Assembly (NCBI GenBank): GCA_032716605.1
Contig: CM064519.1
Location: 32,571,423 to 32,635,422 of the forward strand
Direction: 5' to 3'
Source: Paralithodes platypus
Taxonomy: Eukaryota > Arthropoda > Malacostraca > Decapoda > Lithodidae
DNA length: 64,000 nt
Part shown: positions 1-14,745 of the stretch, one piece after another
How the letters are laid out: each line of letters begins with the position of its first letter
Position numbering within the stretch: position 1 is the stretch's first letter
The notes under the pieces: generated by a model
What the model was told of the DNA's origin: nothing
The model's database searches: none
Seen by the model: the letters and a program-made list of their open reading frames with translations, nothing else
Program-made: the position numbers and the translations under genes

Positions 1-2167
<2,167 letters not shown>

Positions 2168-3290
2168 GAAACGAGGGCTTACACCGGCTCCCACCACCCA
2201 CCCAACACCACCACAACAACAACACAACACCAACAACTACCTTCAGTTATTATTATTTTGTTATGTTATTACTCTTGTTTTCGTTTTGTTTTTGTTATCA
2301 TCGATACTATCAAAACGAAGGAAACGAGGGCTTACACCGGCTCACACCACCCACCCAACACCACCACAACAACAACACAACACCAACAACTACCTTCAGT
2401 TATTATTATTTTGTTATGTTATTACTCTTGTTTTCGTTTTGTTTTTGTTATCATCGATACTATCAAAACGAAGGAAACGAGGGCTTACACCGGCTCACAC
2501 CACCCACCCAACACCACCACAACAACAACACAACACCAACAACTACCTTTTGTTAATATTTGTTATGTTATTACTTCTGTCTCTCTTATATTTTTGTTAT
2601 CGTCAATAATAACAACACGAAGGAAACAACACCGCCCAACACCACCAAAACAACACAACACAGCAACCTTTTGTTATTTTATGTTTATGTTATTACCTCT
2701 GTTTATGTTATTACCTCTGTTTATGTTATTACCTCTGTTTATCAAAAAGAAGGAATCGAGGGCTAACACCGCCTTCCACCACCCACCCAACACCTTTTTT
2801 GTTTTTGTTATGATATCGTGTCAATGCAAAAAGTGTGTTGATTTACGATGTGAGCATCCTAGGTTCGAATCCCCCACTGCCACATGTGTTTGTTATTTCA
2901 TTATCGAGTTTAGGATATGGTTTATATTCCTATTTCTGTGTTTTTGTATTTTGATGTTGTCGATAATATTAAAACGAAGGAATCGAGGGTATACACGGTC
3001 TCCCACCACCCACCCAACACCACCACAACAACAACACAATACCAACAACTACCTTTTGTTATTATTTGTTTATGTTATTATTTATGTTTCTGTTTTGTTT
3101 TTGTATTTTTCGATAATATACAAACGAAGGAATCGAGGGTATACACCGGCTCATACCACCCACCCAACACCACCACAGCACAGCAACAACTACCTTTTGT
3201 TATTTTATGTATGTGTTATTACTCCTGTTTCTGTGCGTTTGTTTTCTGATATCGTCGATAATATCAAAACGAAGGAAACGAGATGTCATC
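2168..3290 (+). repeat. Tandem array, unit ~153 bp, about 7 copies
   Basis: Units start at 2168, 2321, 2474, 2623, 2753, 2980, 3130 and a last partial one at 3275, each opening with GAAACGAGGG or GAATCGAGGG. Each unit has a CA-rich half (ACCACCCACCCAACACCACC) followed by a TG-rich half (TTATGTTATTACTC, GTTTTTGTTATCATCGATA). The first two full units are almost identical and exactly 153 bp apart; later units are 130-150 bp and diverged, so the array looks to have been homogenised at its left end. All three + frames stay open for long stretches because the composition is poor in stop codons. The resulting 434-residue frame (2084-3388) crosses units whose lengths are not multiples of three, so I read it as non-coding. 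Confidence 0.93.
2815..2900 (+). other. Insertion in the tandem array with a B-box-like motif
   Basis: The unit starting at 2753 is ~80 bp longer than its neighbours. The extra sequence carries GGTTCGAATCC at 2862-2872, a match to the tRNA T-arm/Pol III B box. I see no clear A box and the acceptor and T stems do not pair well, so it is at best a tRNA-like or SINE remnant. Confidence 0.3.
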
Positions 3291-3586
3291 GTAACAAAGG
3301 GAGCTTTCTTCCATCACCCTACATGTCTTCACGTAGATTTAAACTAAATAACCTTTATCGGTATTCTCCTCTTATATCACGGAATTAACGAGAGGAATCT
3401 AGAGGTTTAGTAGATTTCTTCGGGGCTCGTGGAATAATCTAGTTTTAATCAAGAGCGACTTTTCATTACTTAATTGCCCCCCCCCCCCTGTGAAAATACA
3501 TCAGCGCGTCCTAGAGGGCTCAGCATCACAATCCTACAATGTTCGTCTCCGTGCTTATAGGATTACCACTTAGATCCCACTCGCTG

Positions 3587-3590
<4 letters not shown>
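3291..3590. other. Unique sequence with a short poly-C
   Basis: A C tract lies at 3475-3488. No gene or repeat was recognised. Confidence 0.5.
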
Positions 3591-3631
<41 letters not shown>

Positions 3632-3652
3632 CTCTTTCTCTATTTCGCTCTA

Positions 3653-3706
<54 letters not shown>

Positions 3707-3708
3707 TC
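3591..3708. repeat. (CT)n microsatellite, interrupted
   Basis: Two CT arrays (about 3591-3628 and 3657-3708) separated by a degenerate CT-rich spacer. Confidence 0.97.
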
Positions 3709-4981
3709 ATCATTTCATACATTAGAACCATTTAACACGAGGTGAGTCTAGGGTAGTAGACCATTATAGTGGCTTATTGATTCACATTCATTATTATTGT
3801 GTGGAGTATGTGGCGTTCTATATAATACAAAATATTTTCCTATGACACAGAACAAAATGTGTATACACAGTCTCTCAAGGAAGTAATAAAGGGATAGTAG
3901 CTTTTCGCGCATTAATATATAATCGCATCTAGGAAATATATATTAGTCGCAAAACCTCTCACGATTTTCACAAGAGGACAGCGTGACAAAACTGCGCTGT
4001 GGTTCGAGCCCCTAATTGCAGCCCTGGAGTTGACTGTCATTGTTGTCCTACCCCATAAAGCTTGGTGGCGGTGTCATGAGAGCATTATACCGCACGATCG
4101 AGGCTCCGGGCACTCAGCGAAGGTCAACAGAGAGACACAGTGGGCTGACCAAAATACGACCCCGACCAGAAAATGCCGATAAGCCCCTTACCAGACATAA
4201 ATCATCAACATCTCCCCACCTCCCTCCCCACCTTACCAAGCTACCACATACTTGCCCGACTCTCTAAGGAATTCATTGCAAGGTAAGCGTGACAATGACT
4301 GTTCTATTAAACATTGCAACTAACAGTCCGACTCAAGAGTACCGACACATTCCCTGTACATCGAAAAGAGATTAATCGTTTAAACCGGGTTCGAACGTAG
4401 ACCAGTCTTCAAGTATTGTTTTACTGGTGAATTTACTTGCTACATTTTTGTTCACGGCATTGTAAACAATTTGATAATCTCAAGATCAGGAAGGACAACA
4501 TACACATTTCTAAGAGGAATAGTTGGTACTCGTTTCGGTGATTCATTGATGATCGGAAGGAGGGCGGCCGACTCCTTTAGTGCGATACCTTGCTGGGACC
4601 TTTAACTCTACTATTCCCTTCTTCCTATCTTCCAAGGCTTCCCGACCCAAGTTCCCCATATACGGAGTTGCTTACTAGATTGAATCAAAATTGTGTTGTT
4701 CACACATCATATGGAATGGTAAAGAATCTGTCTTTACATAAAATTATCGAAATTGTGTAAGTTTCTGACGACTTTTGAATGATACTGTATTACTTTAACA
4801 TGAGTGAGCAAGGTTGAGGATGAGGTCTGCCAAAGACTTGGGGGAATATAAGCACACGCACAGTGGCACATCCAGGAATACTTTCATGACCACCCAAACG
4901 AGATATAAATATTATAAGTAATAAATCTAGATAAATTATATTAAGATTGAGATTAAGAAATACACGAAAAATTGACAAAAT
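3709..4981. other. Unique sequence, nothing firm
   Basis: GGTTCGAGCCCC near 4003 and GGGTTCGAACG near 4387 resemble B boxes but have no paired A box or cloverleaf. No coding signal. Confidence 0.45.

Positions 4982-5069
<88 letters not shown>
4982..5069. repeat. (GA)n microsatellite
   Basis: About 44 GA units with one AA interruption near 4999. Confidence 0.98.
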
Positions 5070-5072
<3 letters not shown>

Positions 5073-5204
5073 TGATTTACACCTTCAGAAGTGACCCCAA
5101 CTCTCTGTTAAGGCGTCGAGGCTCTTTTATCCATTCGACAGGTGGCCGCAGTTATTTATGTCTAGGCCCCGGTGTCGATTCGCTGCCTTGTCGATTCGCC
5201 CATG

Positions 5205-5530
5205 CTTTGATATCGGGTAAAGTAGGTTAGATTAGGCCATGTTATATTATGCGATGTTATGTTAGGATATGCAAATCTTGGTTAGGTTTGGTTAAGGTTA
5301 GGTCAGATAAGGATAAGCTTAGGTTAAGGTAAGGTAAATTAACATAAGGGTCAAGTAAGTTAGGTTTGATTAAGATACGTTCGGTTAAGACAGGCAAAGC
5401 TTGGTTGGGTTTGGTTAAGGTAAGGTTAGATGAGGTAAAGTTTTGGTTAAGTTAGATGAGGTAAAGTTTAGGTAAGGTTAGTATAATAAGTATTTAGTCA
5501 GATAAGGACTAGTACATTAGGTTACGTTCG
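5205..5530 (+). repeat. Degenerate TTAGG/GGTTA-rich tract
   Basis: About 325 bp in which GGTTAGG, GGTTAAGG, AGGTTAG and GGTAAGGT variants recur every 5-12 bases on the + strand (for example near 5224, 5280-5310, 5322-5336, 5415-5430, 5475-5482). The arthropod telomere repeat is TTAGG, so this may be an old interstitial telomere-like array. A simple degenerate pentamer satellite unrelated to telomeres is the alternative. Confidence 0.65.
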
Positions 5531-6524
<994 letters not shown>

Positions 6525-7340
6525 TCTGTGTACCGTATGTGCCACTCACCCGTCATATATGCGTTTATGGGTGTGCATTTTCAACGTGAGTACCCATGAT
6601 TGCAAATAATGGTGATGGCTATGATTATGGTGGCGGTTGATAGGTATATGGGTGACTGATGAAGCGTGGAAGAAGCTGAATCATGCCAAGTGTTGTGTGG
6701 ATTGCAACTATTTCATTTCAACTCACTTTTAACCTAACTGTGACTTAAGCTAAGTAAACTATCATAACTACAATGCTAAATAAATCCACTGTACAAATTA
6801 TGTGTTTAAGTGAAACACACAATCATGATATACATTATACATGTTTTAATTTAATTTGAACATATAAATGATGAAAACACTTATCATGTGTATCAGTTAT
6901 TGCTACATTTGAACACACATATTTTAAGTGTACTTTAGCTACTTGATGTACCTGAACGGTGTGTGGTCGAAGCCTAAACAACTTTACAATAAGCTCTCAA
7001 GCCTGCCATAAAAACACCTTTGCCGTTTCCAATACACTTATACTACAGCGGTTATTTAGGTTACCTCAAAATATGGACGTAGTAAATAGTCTATAAAACA
7101 TGGAATTCAATAAGGTCACAAGACTTATAATAAAGGATGGGAAAGTTCAAATATATACAGTATATGGAGAGTATGTGTCTGTACCTGAGTGCTATAAGGG
7201 TGTGGCTGAAAATATAATGTGTAGAAGTGAAGAGTGCTGTTAATGTCTGGTTGATGGCTTATGCTTGGGGGATGACGATATATGTGGGAAGAACATTCAA
7301 TAGCAGGTGTGTTCCAAATGTTTAGCGGATGTGAGCTAAA

Positions 7341-7346
<6 letters not shown>
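6525..7346. other. AT-rich unique sequence, nothing recognised
   Basis: No open frame above noise, no repeat structure. Confidence 0.5.
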
Positions 7347-7416
<70 letters not shown>

Positions 7417-7417
7417 G

Positions 7418-7450
<33 letters not shown>
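7347..7450. repeat. (AT)n microsatellite with one interruption
   Basis: AT arrays at 7347-7413 and 7427-7450, split by a TATGTATTTATT spacer. Confidence 0.97.
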
Positions 7451-8155
7451 GTAGCTGATTTTATGAAAAACAATCTTAATGGATATATTTGCATAAAGAT
7501 AATCGCAAGAGCTCATGAACATAATGTCAGTAGCTGTACATACGATTGGGTGGATACAGGCAACTGTAATACTAATATAATTATCAATTATGAGTAAGTC
7601 AGAAATAAGAATTTAGGAAATTGTCGCAGATGATAAAACTATACTGGTATTCACTATAAGCATAATTGAACAGCAGTAAGGCGAGTATAGGATGTGATAA
7701 TTAGCAGAAATATGTGAAATGGACAACATAAGTAAAATTAGTGTATTATGTGGGTGAAGAGGGTGTGGTATAGAGCTGCGATTCACCGTATATAGTATGG
7801 TGATATTTGATGGTGTGAATTATAACTGAATAATTGGGGATCAATTACCTATGCATCAGATGTATTGTATATTTGAGTTTGGTGTGAGTTGAAGATGAGG
7901 GTCATTGAGAATCATAGTTTAATCTATGAATTATATGATGATACTTTAATTCGGTGTGGATTGTAACTGTGAATCGCTATGTATCTCCGTATGTTGTGGG
8001 AGTATTATGCATTGTTAGATTGTATTGCAGGTATAGTGTACATGGGAGTGTGGAAGGCCCCATCATCACGGCTAATCCCATGGTCACCCGCAGAAGATAA
8101 TAGCAAGGGGCTGATACGGTCGATGCTTATGCAACGTCATGTTAGGGAGATACGA
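7451..8155. other. Unique sequence, nothing recognised
   Basis: The + frame 7979-8374 is open mainly because it enters the GA array. No domain seen. Confidence 0.5.
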
Positions 8156-8235
8156 GGGAGAGAGAAGGAGAGAGAGAGAGAAGGAGAGAGAGAGAGAAGG
8201 AGAGAGAGAGAGAAGGAGAGAGAGAGAGAAAGAGA

Positions 8236-8266
<31 letters not shown>

Positions 8267-8267
8267 T
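8156..8267. repeat. (GA)n array with higher-order GGAGAGA/AAGAGA units
   Basis: The array has spaced AAGG and AAAG interruptions at regular ~20-bp intervals, so it is organised as a longer imperfect unit and is not pure GA. Confidence 0.9.
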
Positions 8268-8990
8268 TATACAATATATGCAGAAATGTATATAATAACT
8301 ACAGCACGAAGCCTTGCCGAATATATACTACTATAATATTTAATAACGTAACGAAATATAGCGATTCCATATAGCTCTGACCTTTTCCTCGTGCAGGGTT
8401 CGGCACAATGGTTTCTTTATTAGTTTTCGGGTTTGATATATGGGTGAGAGAGGGTGGTTGCTGGGAGGGTTGATGAGCTACGTGGGTTGGTTACTTGACG
8501 CCGGGATTTGAGATTGAGGGCGGTGTGGATTAGGTGGGTGGGTGTGGGGATTCGGGGGGATTTTGGGTAGCTGTGGGTGAATGTGGGTAACTATTGTAGG
8601 TAAAATAGTGTGTTGGTAGAATGAGAGTCGAACAAAATAACGTAAATAAAGACTAACAATTCGGTTGTATAATGCGATTAGAGTCTAGTTGAGGAAATGG
8701 ATATGACTGGTTCTTCACAGAGCAAATAACAGCCATACGAGGAACCGAGTTTATGATATACACAAATAGCTGATACTATGGTAAACAAGAACGAAAAGCA
8801 ACATATACAAATGTAAATGTGGATAAATTGATAAAACACAATGTAGAAAACTATTGCAACAATATTATCTTTAACGTGGTGCCCAGGGAATGGAACACAC
8901 AATATATGCTGGAATGGAGCATGAACGAAAGTGTGTAGAATATCAATATGTTGCTGGTGTGTAAGGAGTGGAGCTTGACTATGAATAATC
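8268..8990. other. Unique sequence; G/T-rich stretch 8440-8590
   Basis: 8440-8590 is rich in GGGTGG, GTGGG and TGGGTAGG on the + strand. No gene recognised. Confidence 0.45.
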
Positions 8991-9198
8991 ACCTTCTGTA
9001 CTAGCAACTTCTTTTTTGTTTTATTATCGCTATACTTAGACGATTGTTTACAACTTAAGAAGGATCTATGGTAGTAAAAAGGGATAATTAAGATAGTTTG
9101 AAGCCTGTTAATTGCTGAAGGCCCGTCTTAAACTGAACTAAATCGTCTATTATTAGCCAGTATACAATGCAAAGGACAAAACTGGTACTGAATGGGTT
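8991..9198. mobile_element. Family 2 foldback MITE, copy a
   Basis: The left end ACCTTCTGTACTAGC (8991) and the right end CTGGTACTGAATGGGTT (about 9182-9198) are imperfect inverted copies, and both match the ends of the copy at 14432-14640. The interior shares long blocks with that copy: GAAGGATCTATGGTA, GAAGCCTGTTAATTGCTG and TTAAACTGAAC. About 208 bp, no coding capacity, so a non-autonomous DNA transposon is the likely type. The target duplication is not clear. Confidence 0.78.
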
Positions 9199-9556
9199 AA
9201 GGGTGTGGGGGAGGTCAATGGTCAATGATGTGACAAAGTTGTTGTGTGAACATGAAAGAAAAATTACCGTGTATGATGAAGTAAGTGCACAAGCGTGAGT
9301 TATAACACATCGGGCACACTGACTTTCATAACTCATGTGTTCATATATAATGCAAAGGTAGAGGTGTTGCATGATATATCGACTTTAAATTGCTTGAGTA
9401 AATAAACAACTTATTCGTCGCAGTTACACACACATTATAAAAATTCAAAAATTTCCTTAAAACCACATTTCGCTTCTGAAAATAGTAAGATTAGTAATCT
9501 GCCCACGAAACCAAGCTTATCAAAAAGTAATCAACTTATAAATTAAATTCGTGTTT
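9199..9556. other. Unique sequence, nothing recognised
   Basis: AT-rich, no coding or repeat signal seen. Confidence 0.5.
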
Positions 9557-9609
9557 TCTCTCTCTCTCTCTCTCTCTATCTATCTCTCTTTCTCTCTCTC
9601 TCTCTCTCC

Positions 9610-9700
<91 letters not shown>
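9557..9700. repeat. Compound (CT)n-(AT)n-(AG)n microsatellite
   Basis: CT array (about 9557-9623), AT array (9624-9652) and GA array (9653-9700). Because CT and AG are complementary and AT is self-complementary, the whole block can form one long hairpin. Confidence 0.96.
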
Positions 9701-9703
<3 letters not shown>

Positions 9704-9795
9704 GGAGGAGGAGCATGAGGAAATAAAAGAAGACAATATAAAAAGAGAGGGGGGTCGGAGGGGTCAGTGCCAGGGCTGGTGAGAGTGGTCGAGGG

Positions 9796-10340
9796 CTGAC
9801 ACTATTGGCCCAGTGCCACTAGACACCCCCTCCCACAGTGCCACTAAACCCACTCTCCCACAGTGCCACTAAACCCACTCTCCCACAGTGCCACTAGACC
9901 CACTCTCCACAGTGCCACTAGACACCCCCTCCCACAGTGCCACTACAGCTACTCTCCCACAGTGCCACTAGACCCACTCTCCCACAGTGCCACTAGACCC
10001 ACAGTGCCACTAGCCACTCCCTCCCACAGTGCCACTAGACCCACTCCCCCACAGTGCCACTAGACACCCCCTCCCACATGCCACTACACCCACTCTCCCA
10101 CAGTGCCACAAGACACCCCCTCCCACAGTGCCACTAGTCCCACTCTCCCACAGTGCCTATAGACCCCTCTCCCACAGTGCCACTAGACCCACTCTCCCAC
10201 AGTGCCACGAGACACCCCCTCCCACAGTGTCACTACATCCACTCTCCCACAGTGCCACTAGACGCACTCGCCCCACATTGCCACTAGACACTCCCTCCCA
10301 CAGTGCCACTACACCCACTCTTCCATATAGTGCCACTAGA
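9796..10340 (+). repeat. 25-bp minisatellite, ~20 copies
   Basis: The unit is close to CAGTGCCACTAGACCCACTC plus TCCCA, 25 bp. Two unit types alternate, one with ACCCACTCTCCC and one with ACACCCCCTCCC, suggesting a ~50-bp higher-order repeat over parts of the array. Since 25 is not a multiple of three, the Pro/Ser/His-rich open frames in several phases are consequences of the repeat and not genes. Copies decay after 10340. Confidence 0.95.
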
Positions 10341-11172
10341 TTCACCCAACTCTCCCATATTCAACAACATTCCTCCAAATCAATCATATTCCATTCCCTT
10401 AACAGTGCAACAGACATTCCCCGATGTCAATAGCAATCTACTAGACAACCCTCCCACAGTGTCACTCCAACAGCTCTACTGTACTATATACGACTTTCAC
10501 CTCTCCCATAGTGCCATTAGACTCCCATCTCTCCAACATTGCCACTAATCCCCCCCCCCATCTCCCCCACATTCCACGGCCTCCCAGTGCCACTCCTTCA
10601 ATAAGAGCCCTCTCCTACACCCCATCAATAGTACCAGGAGACTACTCTCCCAGTAGACTCACTTCCAGTGCCATTAGGCCTCCCTTTCCTTAACTTAATA
10701 TATTTCTTAATATTCATATTTTTGTCTTATCTCGATTACTGTTATTTCTTACTCATTGATAACTGACTAATTATACTAATTGTATTCCCTTTCTTTTTTT
10801 TAAGTCTACATGCTCCCCCTTTTCCCTTTCATTTCCTTTGGCGTCAAGACTGTTTGTACTATTTCACTTTTCTTTTCCTTCTCTGCAATTCTACCTTCTC
10901 TTCCCTCACGCACAGCTCTCTCTCTACCGCCCCCCCCCCCCCCCCTCTCTCTCTATAACTCTCCCCTCGGCCTGTTCCCCCTCTTCCATCCATCAAAGAT
11001 ATACAATACTGTGCTCGTATATAATCCCTCTTTTTCTCTTACCTTCCTTGTGCTCTATAATCAAGGTGGTGGCCTTATTTATCGGCCTGTATCATTGAGG
11101 TGTTCGTGTAGCATGAGGAGACTACAGGAATACAATTATTATTCGGCCTTGCTACATGCTAGGTTTTGTTGA
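10341..11172. other. Pyrimidine-rich degenerate sequence
   Basis: Scattered CCACAGTGCCACT remnants of the minisatellite persist to about 10680. Then come C/T-rich tracts including poly-C at 10930-10945. Open frames here are compositional. Confidence 0.6.
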
Positions 11173-11177
11173 GTGTG

Positions 11178-11245
<68 letters not shown>

Positions 11246-11300
11246 CGTGTGTGTGTGTGCATGAACTTATTTTTCAAACCCACACACTTACACTTACTCA

Positions 11301-11348
<48 letters not shown>

Positions 11349-11352
11349 GTGT

Positions 11353-11408
<56 letters not shown>

Positions 11409-11410
11409 TA

Positions 11411-11443
<33 letters not shown>
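11173..11443. repeat. Microsatellite cluster (GT)n, (CT)n, (AT)n
   Basis: GT array 11173-11260, CT array about 11303-11344, AT array 11358-11443 with AATAT interruptions. The spacer 11261-11302 is the only non-simple sequence. Confidence 0.97.
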
Positions 11444-12869
11444 ACGAATAGATACAGATACAATGATATAGTAGATTAATTAGATATAATATTGAATTCG
11501 AAATGGATAGATGCATAGTGCAATTATGAATAAATTAAATATATAATAATGTATACTTCACTATATTCAAGCTCAGAACTCGTGACAATAAAGATCAGAG
11601 TAAGAGTCCGGAAAATTGAGCCGTAAAAACAGTCCGCGCGGGTTATTTAGCCGGGACAACACCGACCCTGAATTCCTTTCCCTTTCCCTCCCCCAAAACC
11701 AATAACCAGTTGAAGATAATTACACCAATAAACTCTTCTTCTTCCTTCTCACTTTCTTCTTCTTGTTCTCTTTCTCGTAGGCCTAAGGGACCGTACCCCG
11801 ACCAGTCAGTTTACTATGGACACTAAACCTTCTCAACCGCAGTCACAGAAATCAATAAGAAGAGAGGAAATAAAATATGTACCCAGTTGTGTCCCTTTAT
11901 GGCCTTTGCTACAGCTACGTCCTTGTTTTTTGTGTGTGTTTTTTTTTTTTTTTTTTTTTTTTTGTGGCCCGGGTTTCTTTTTATCGTAGCCTGTTTCTCT
12001 TTTTGTTTTAGCTGATTGATCTTTACCTATATTGCATTTACCCATTTGGTATCGCTAATGGATAAAGTATTTATAGAAAAGTATTTGTTATGCTGCTAGA
12101 ATATATACAGTAGATTAACGACATGTTATTTGCTGTTAAACAAAAAGGCATATAATTCAATCAATAAGTTGAAGCAGTCATTTATTAAGAGAGACTAGAA
12201 AATCGACGCCGTTTAGTAAAGCAGATAATTCAAAATACCGAAGTATTAATATGATATAAAACAAATTTATATTATGCAGTACGTGTGCTTGGTAAGAGAT
12301 AGTGAGACAGCCGATTCCTGTGCGAGAAGGAAACGCCTGGAGCGAGACGGAAGGGTAAGGTGGAAGGGAGAAGGGATATGGGAGTGCGGTAAGGGAAATA
12401 TGGGTGAATGGCTGTGGTTGGGGTACTGTGGTGGGTCTAGTTACCTCAAACACAAAATGGTGCCTGACCGTGACCAAGCGAAGGCCAAATGGTGAAAAGG
12501 AAGGAAGGTTAGTATCGGTGATGGAAGTGTGGGATGGGATGTAAGTGGGGATGGTGCAGGGGTATGGGGAAATAGTGTGGAGATATCGATTTTGGGGGAA
12601 CGAAAACTCCAAGCTAATCTATACAATACGAATTACACGTATTTAAGGGAGATTACATATAAACAGTCATGTATTGAACCGTATATTATGTTATGGGTTA
12701 CCTTCCTTTGCATTATTTTGTAGTACTCTGTTTTCGGAAGGAATAGGGAATAGAGACTGATGAATATCGGAATAGGGGAATGGTCTCCGCTGAGTCCGCC
12801 ATGATAACGAATTGGAATTAGGGATTTAAAGAAGATTGGGATTGAAGATGAATTGGAGATGGGGAATGG
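11444..12869. other. Unique sequence with a poly-T
   Basis: A T tract lies at 11939-11963. 12270-12600 has overlapping open frames on both strands (73-144 codons) without recognisable domains; low stop density from GGGAAG/GGTG-rich composition explains them. Confidence 0.45.
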
Positions 12870-13084
12870 TCGGGTGGTCGGGGGCCGGGGGAGTGCTGGA
12901 GCGACCTTGGTGACCCTGGTCTCTGGGTCTTCTCCTGGGTGACCTAGATGTGTGTGAGTTTGTGCTTTTTATCTGTGTTTATTCGTTGTTTTATGTTGTC
13001 TTGTGTTTTCCCTGTTCTTGCTCTGTCTTGAGTCGGCTACCCCAAAAATGGGGATTGGGCCTGAGCATATAGATAGATAGATAG
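12870..13084 (+). mobile_element. Possible retroposon 3' end with (AGAT)n tail
   Basis: Sequence ending GGCTACCCCAAAAATGGGG (a short hairpin, CCCC-AAAAAT-GGGG) and ATTGGGCCTGAGC, followed by AGATAGATAGATAGAT. A GC-richer 3' region with a small hairpin and a short tandem tail is typical of LINE or SINE 3' ends. No coding part is visible, so the class is uncertain. Confidence 0.4.
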
Positions 13085-13144
13085 ATTATGGAGATAAGAG
13101 TGAGTGTAGATGGTTGCAGCAAAGATAATAGAATGGTACGGTCA

Positions 13145-13160
13145 GTGTGTGTGTGTGTGT
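13145..13160. repeat. Short (GT)n array left of the SINE
   Basis: Eight GT units that directly abut the AAT tail of the SINE. Confidence 0.9.
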
Positions 13161-13480
13161 AATAATAATAATAATAATAATCGGTTTATTTCAAGCCGGC
13201 AGCCAATGGGGCTGAAAATACACAGACTTAACCTAGATCTTATCCTAATGGATCAACAGACTGATCCTGGCAGCTAACGAGAGCGCCTACATACTCCCAA
13301 GGGAGTAGGACGTGGGCAGGAGACTTTGTGGGTCCCCCGAGACGATCCGCCCAGATCTTGCCTTCACGGCCAGGGAAAGTTTTTGAGAGAACTTCCCTTG
13401 CCGGCGCGTGGGATTGAACCCCCGACACCAGAGCTAGCGCTCCCAATACAGAGTACTAAGCGCGCTCGGCCACCGTGACC
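13161..13480 (-). mobile_element. tRNA-derived SINE, full length, minus strand
   Basis: Read on the minus strand, the element starts at 13480 with GGTCACGGTGGCCGAGCGCG, which contains an A box (GGTGGCCGAG, a Ser/Leu-tRNA-like D arm). The B box GGGGGTTCAATCCC follows at 13423-13410. The tRNA-like head covers about 13404-13480. A ~220-bp unrelated body follows and ends GGCTTGAAATAAACCGATT with a tail of seven ATT repeats (13180-13161). Head, body and tandem tail in this order are the classic SINE layout, and both Pol III boxes are well preserved. It lies between (GT)n arrays on both sides. Body family not identified. Confidence 0.85.
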
Positions 13481-13484
13481 GTAA

Positions 13485-13485
<1 letters not shown>

Positions 13486-13539
<54 letters not shown>
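13486..13539. repeat. (GT)n microsatellite right of the SINE
   Basis: About 27 GT units starting six bases after the 5' end of the SINE. Confidence 0.97.
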
Positions 13540-14226
<687 letters not shown>

Positions 14227-14431
14227 GAGGGGAAGGGAACTAAACAAACGCACCAACCCATACACTGCACAAACGATAAATAACTGGACATTCCAACTCC
14301 AATCCGGTCCTGAAAATATGATGTTGGGTCGGCTGGTCAATTGGGCTTCGAGTTGATTATACCAGCGGTTGGGGAGGGGAGGGGGGGGGGGGGGGCGGTA
14401 GTGATTGGCTGGCACTTGTTTTACTATTATA

Positions 14432-14640
14432 ACCCCTTCTGTACCGGCGATGTCTTTTTTATCTTATGCTATCTATATTTATCCGATGTTTTGCAGTTTA
14501 TGAAGGATCTGTGGTAATACAAAGGGTTAAGCTAGATATTTCGAAGCCTGTTAATTGCTGGAGGCCCTTTTTAAACTGAATAAAACCGTCTTATAGTAGC
14601 CATAATAGCGTTAGAAAGGGAACGCCGGTACAGAAAGGGT
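14432..14640. mobile_element. Family 2 foldback MITE, copy b (best ends)
   Basis: The left end ACCCCTTCTGTACCGGCG (14432) and the right end CGCCGGTACAGAAAGGGT (to 14640) form an almost perfect terminal inverted repeat of ~18 bp, with more imperfect pairing inward. The interior holds GAAGGATCTGTGGTAATAC, GAAGCCTGTTAATTGCTG and AAACTGAATAAAACCGTCTT, shared with the other copies. 209 bp, non-coding. Target duplication unclear: flanks are ATA and AAA. Confidence 0.85.
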
Positions 14641-14655
14641 AAATTGAGGGGGGGG

Positions 14656-14745
14656 GTCTAGGTGGCTGAGTGTGTTAAGGTTCTCTGTTCTCTTCTATTT
14701 GATGGCCTGGCGTATGGGTTCGAATCCTGCTTACTGCCAGAAGAG
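14656..14745 (+). mobile_element. tRNA-like SINE head
   Basis: GGTGGCTGAGTGTGTTAAGG (A box, Ser/Leu-tRNA-like D arm, from about 14662) and GGGTTCGAATCC (B box, 14716-14727) lie at normal tRNA spacing. The anticodon stem and acceptor are not convincing and no CCA-compatible 3' end is seen, so this is a tRNA-derived repeat and not a functional tRNA. A SINE body may run on to about 14830. It begins 16 bp after the family 2 element. Confidence 0.6.

Noticed and set aside
3995..4010. GGTTCGAGCCCC as part of a tRNA gene
   Set aside because: No A box at the right distance and no cloverleaf can be drawn.
9863..10433. Pro/Ser/His-rich + frames
   Set aside because: Translations of a 25-bp minisatellite in several phases.
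12178..12612. Overlapping open frames on both strands (up to 144 codons)
   Set aside because: No domain, no splice or start context, and frames on both strands are equally open.
13404..13480. Functional tRNA gene on the minus strand
   Set aside because: The box elements are good but the sequence continues into a SINE body with an ATT tail and no tRNA 3' end.
14656..14745. Functional Ser or Leu tRNA gene
   Set aside because: A and B boxes are present but acceptor and anticodon stems do not pair; treated as a SINE head.
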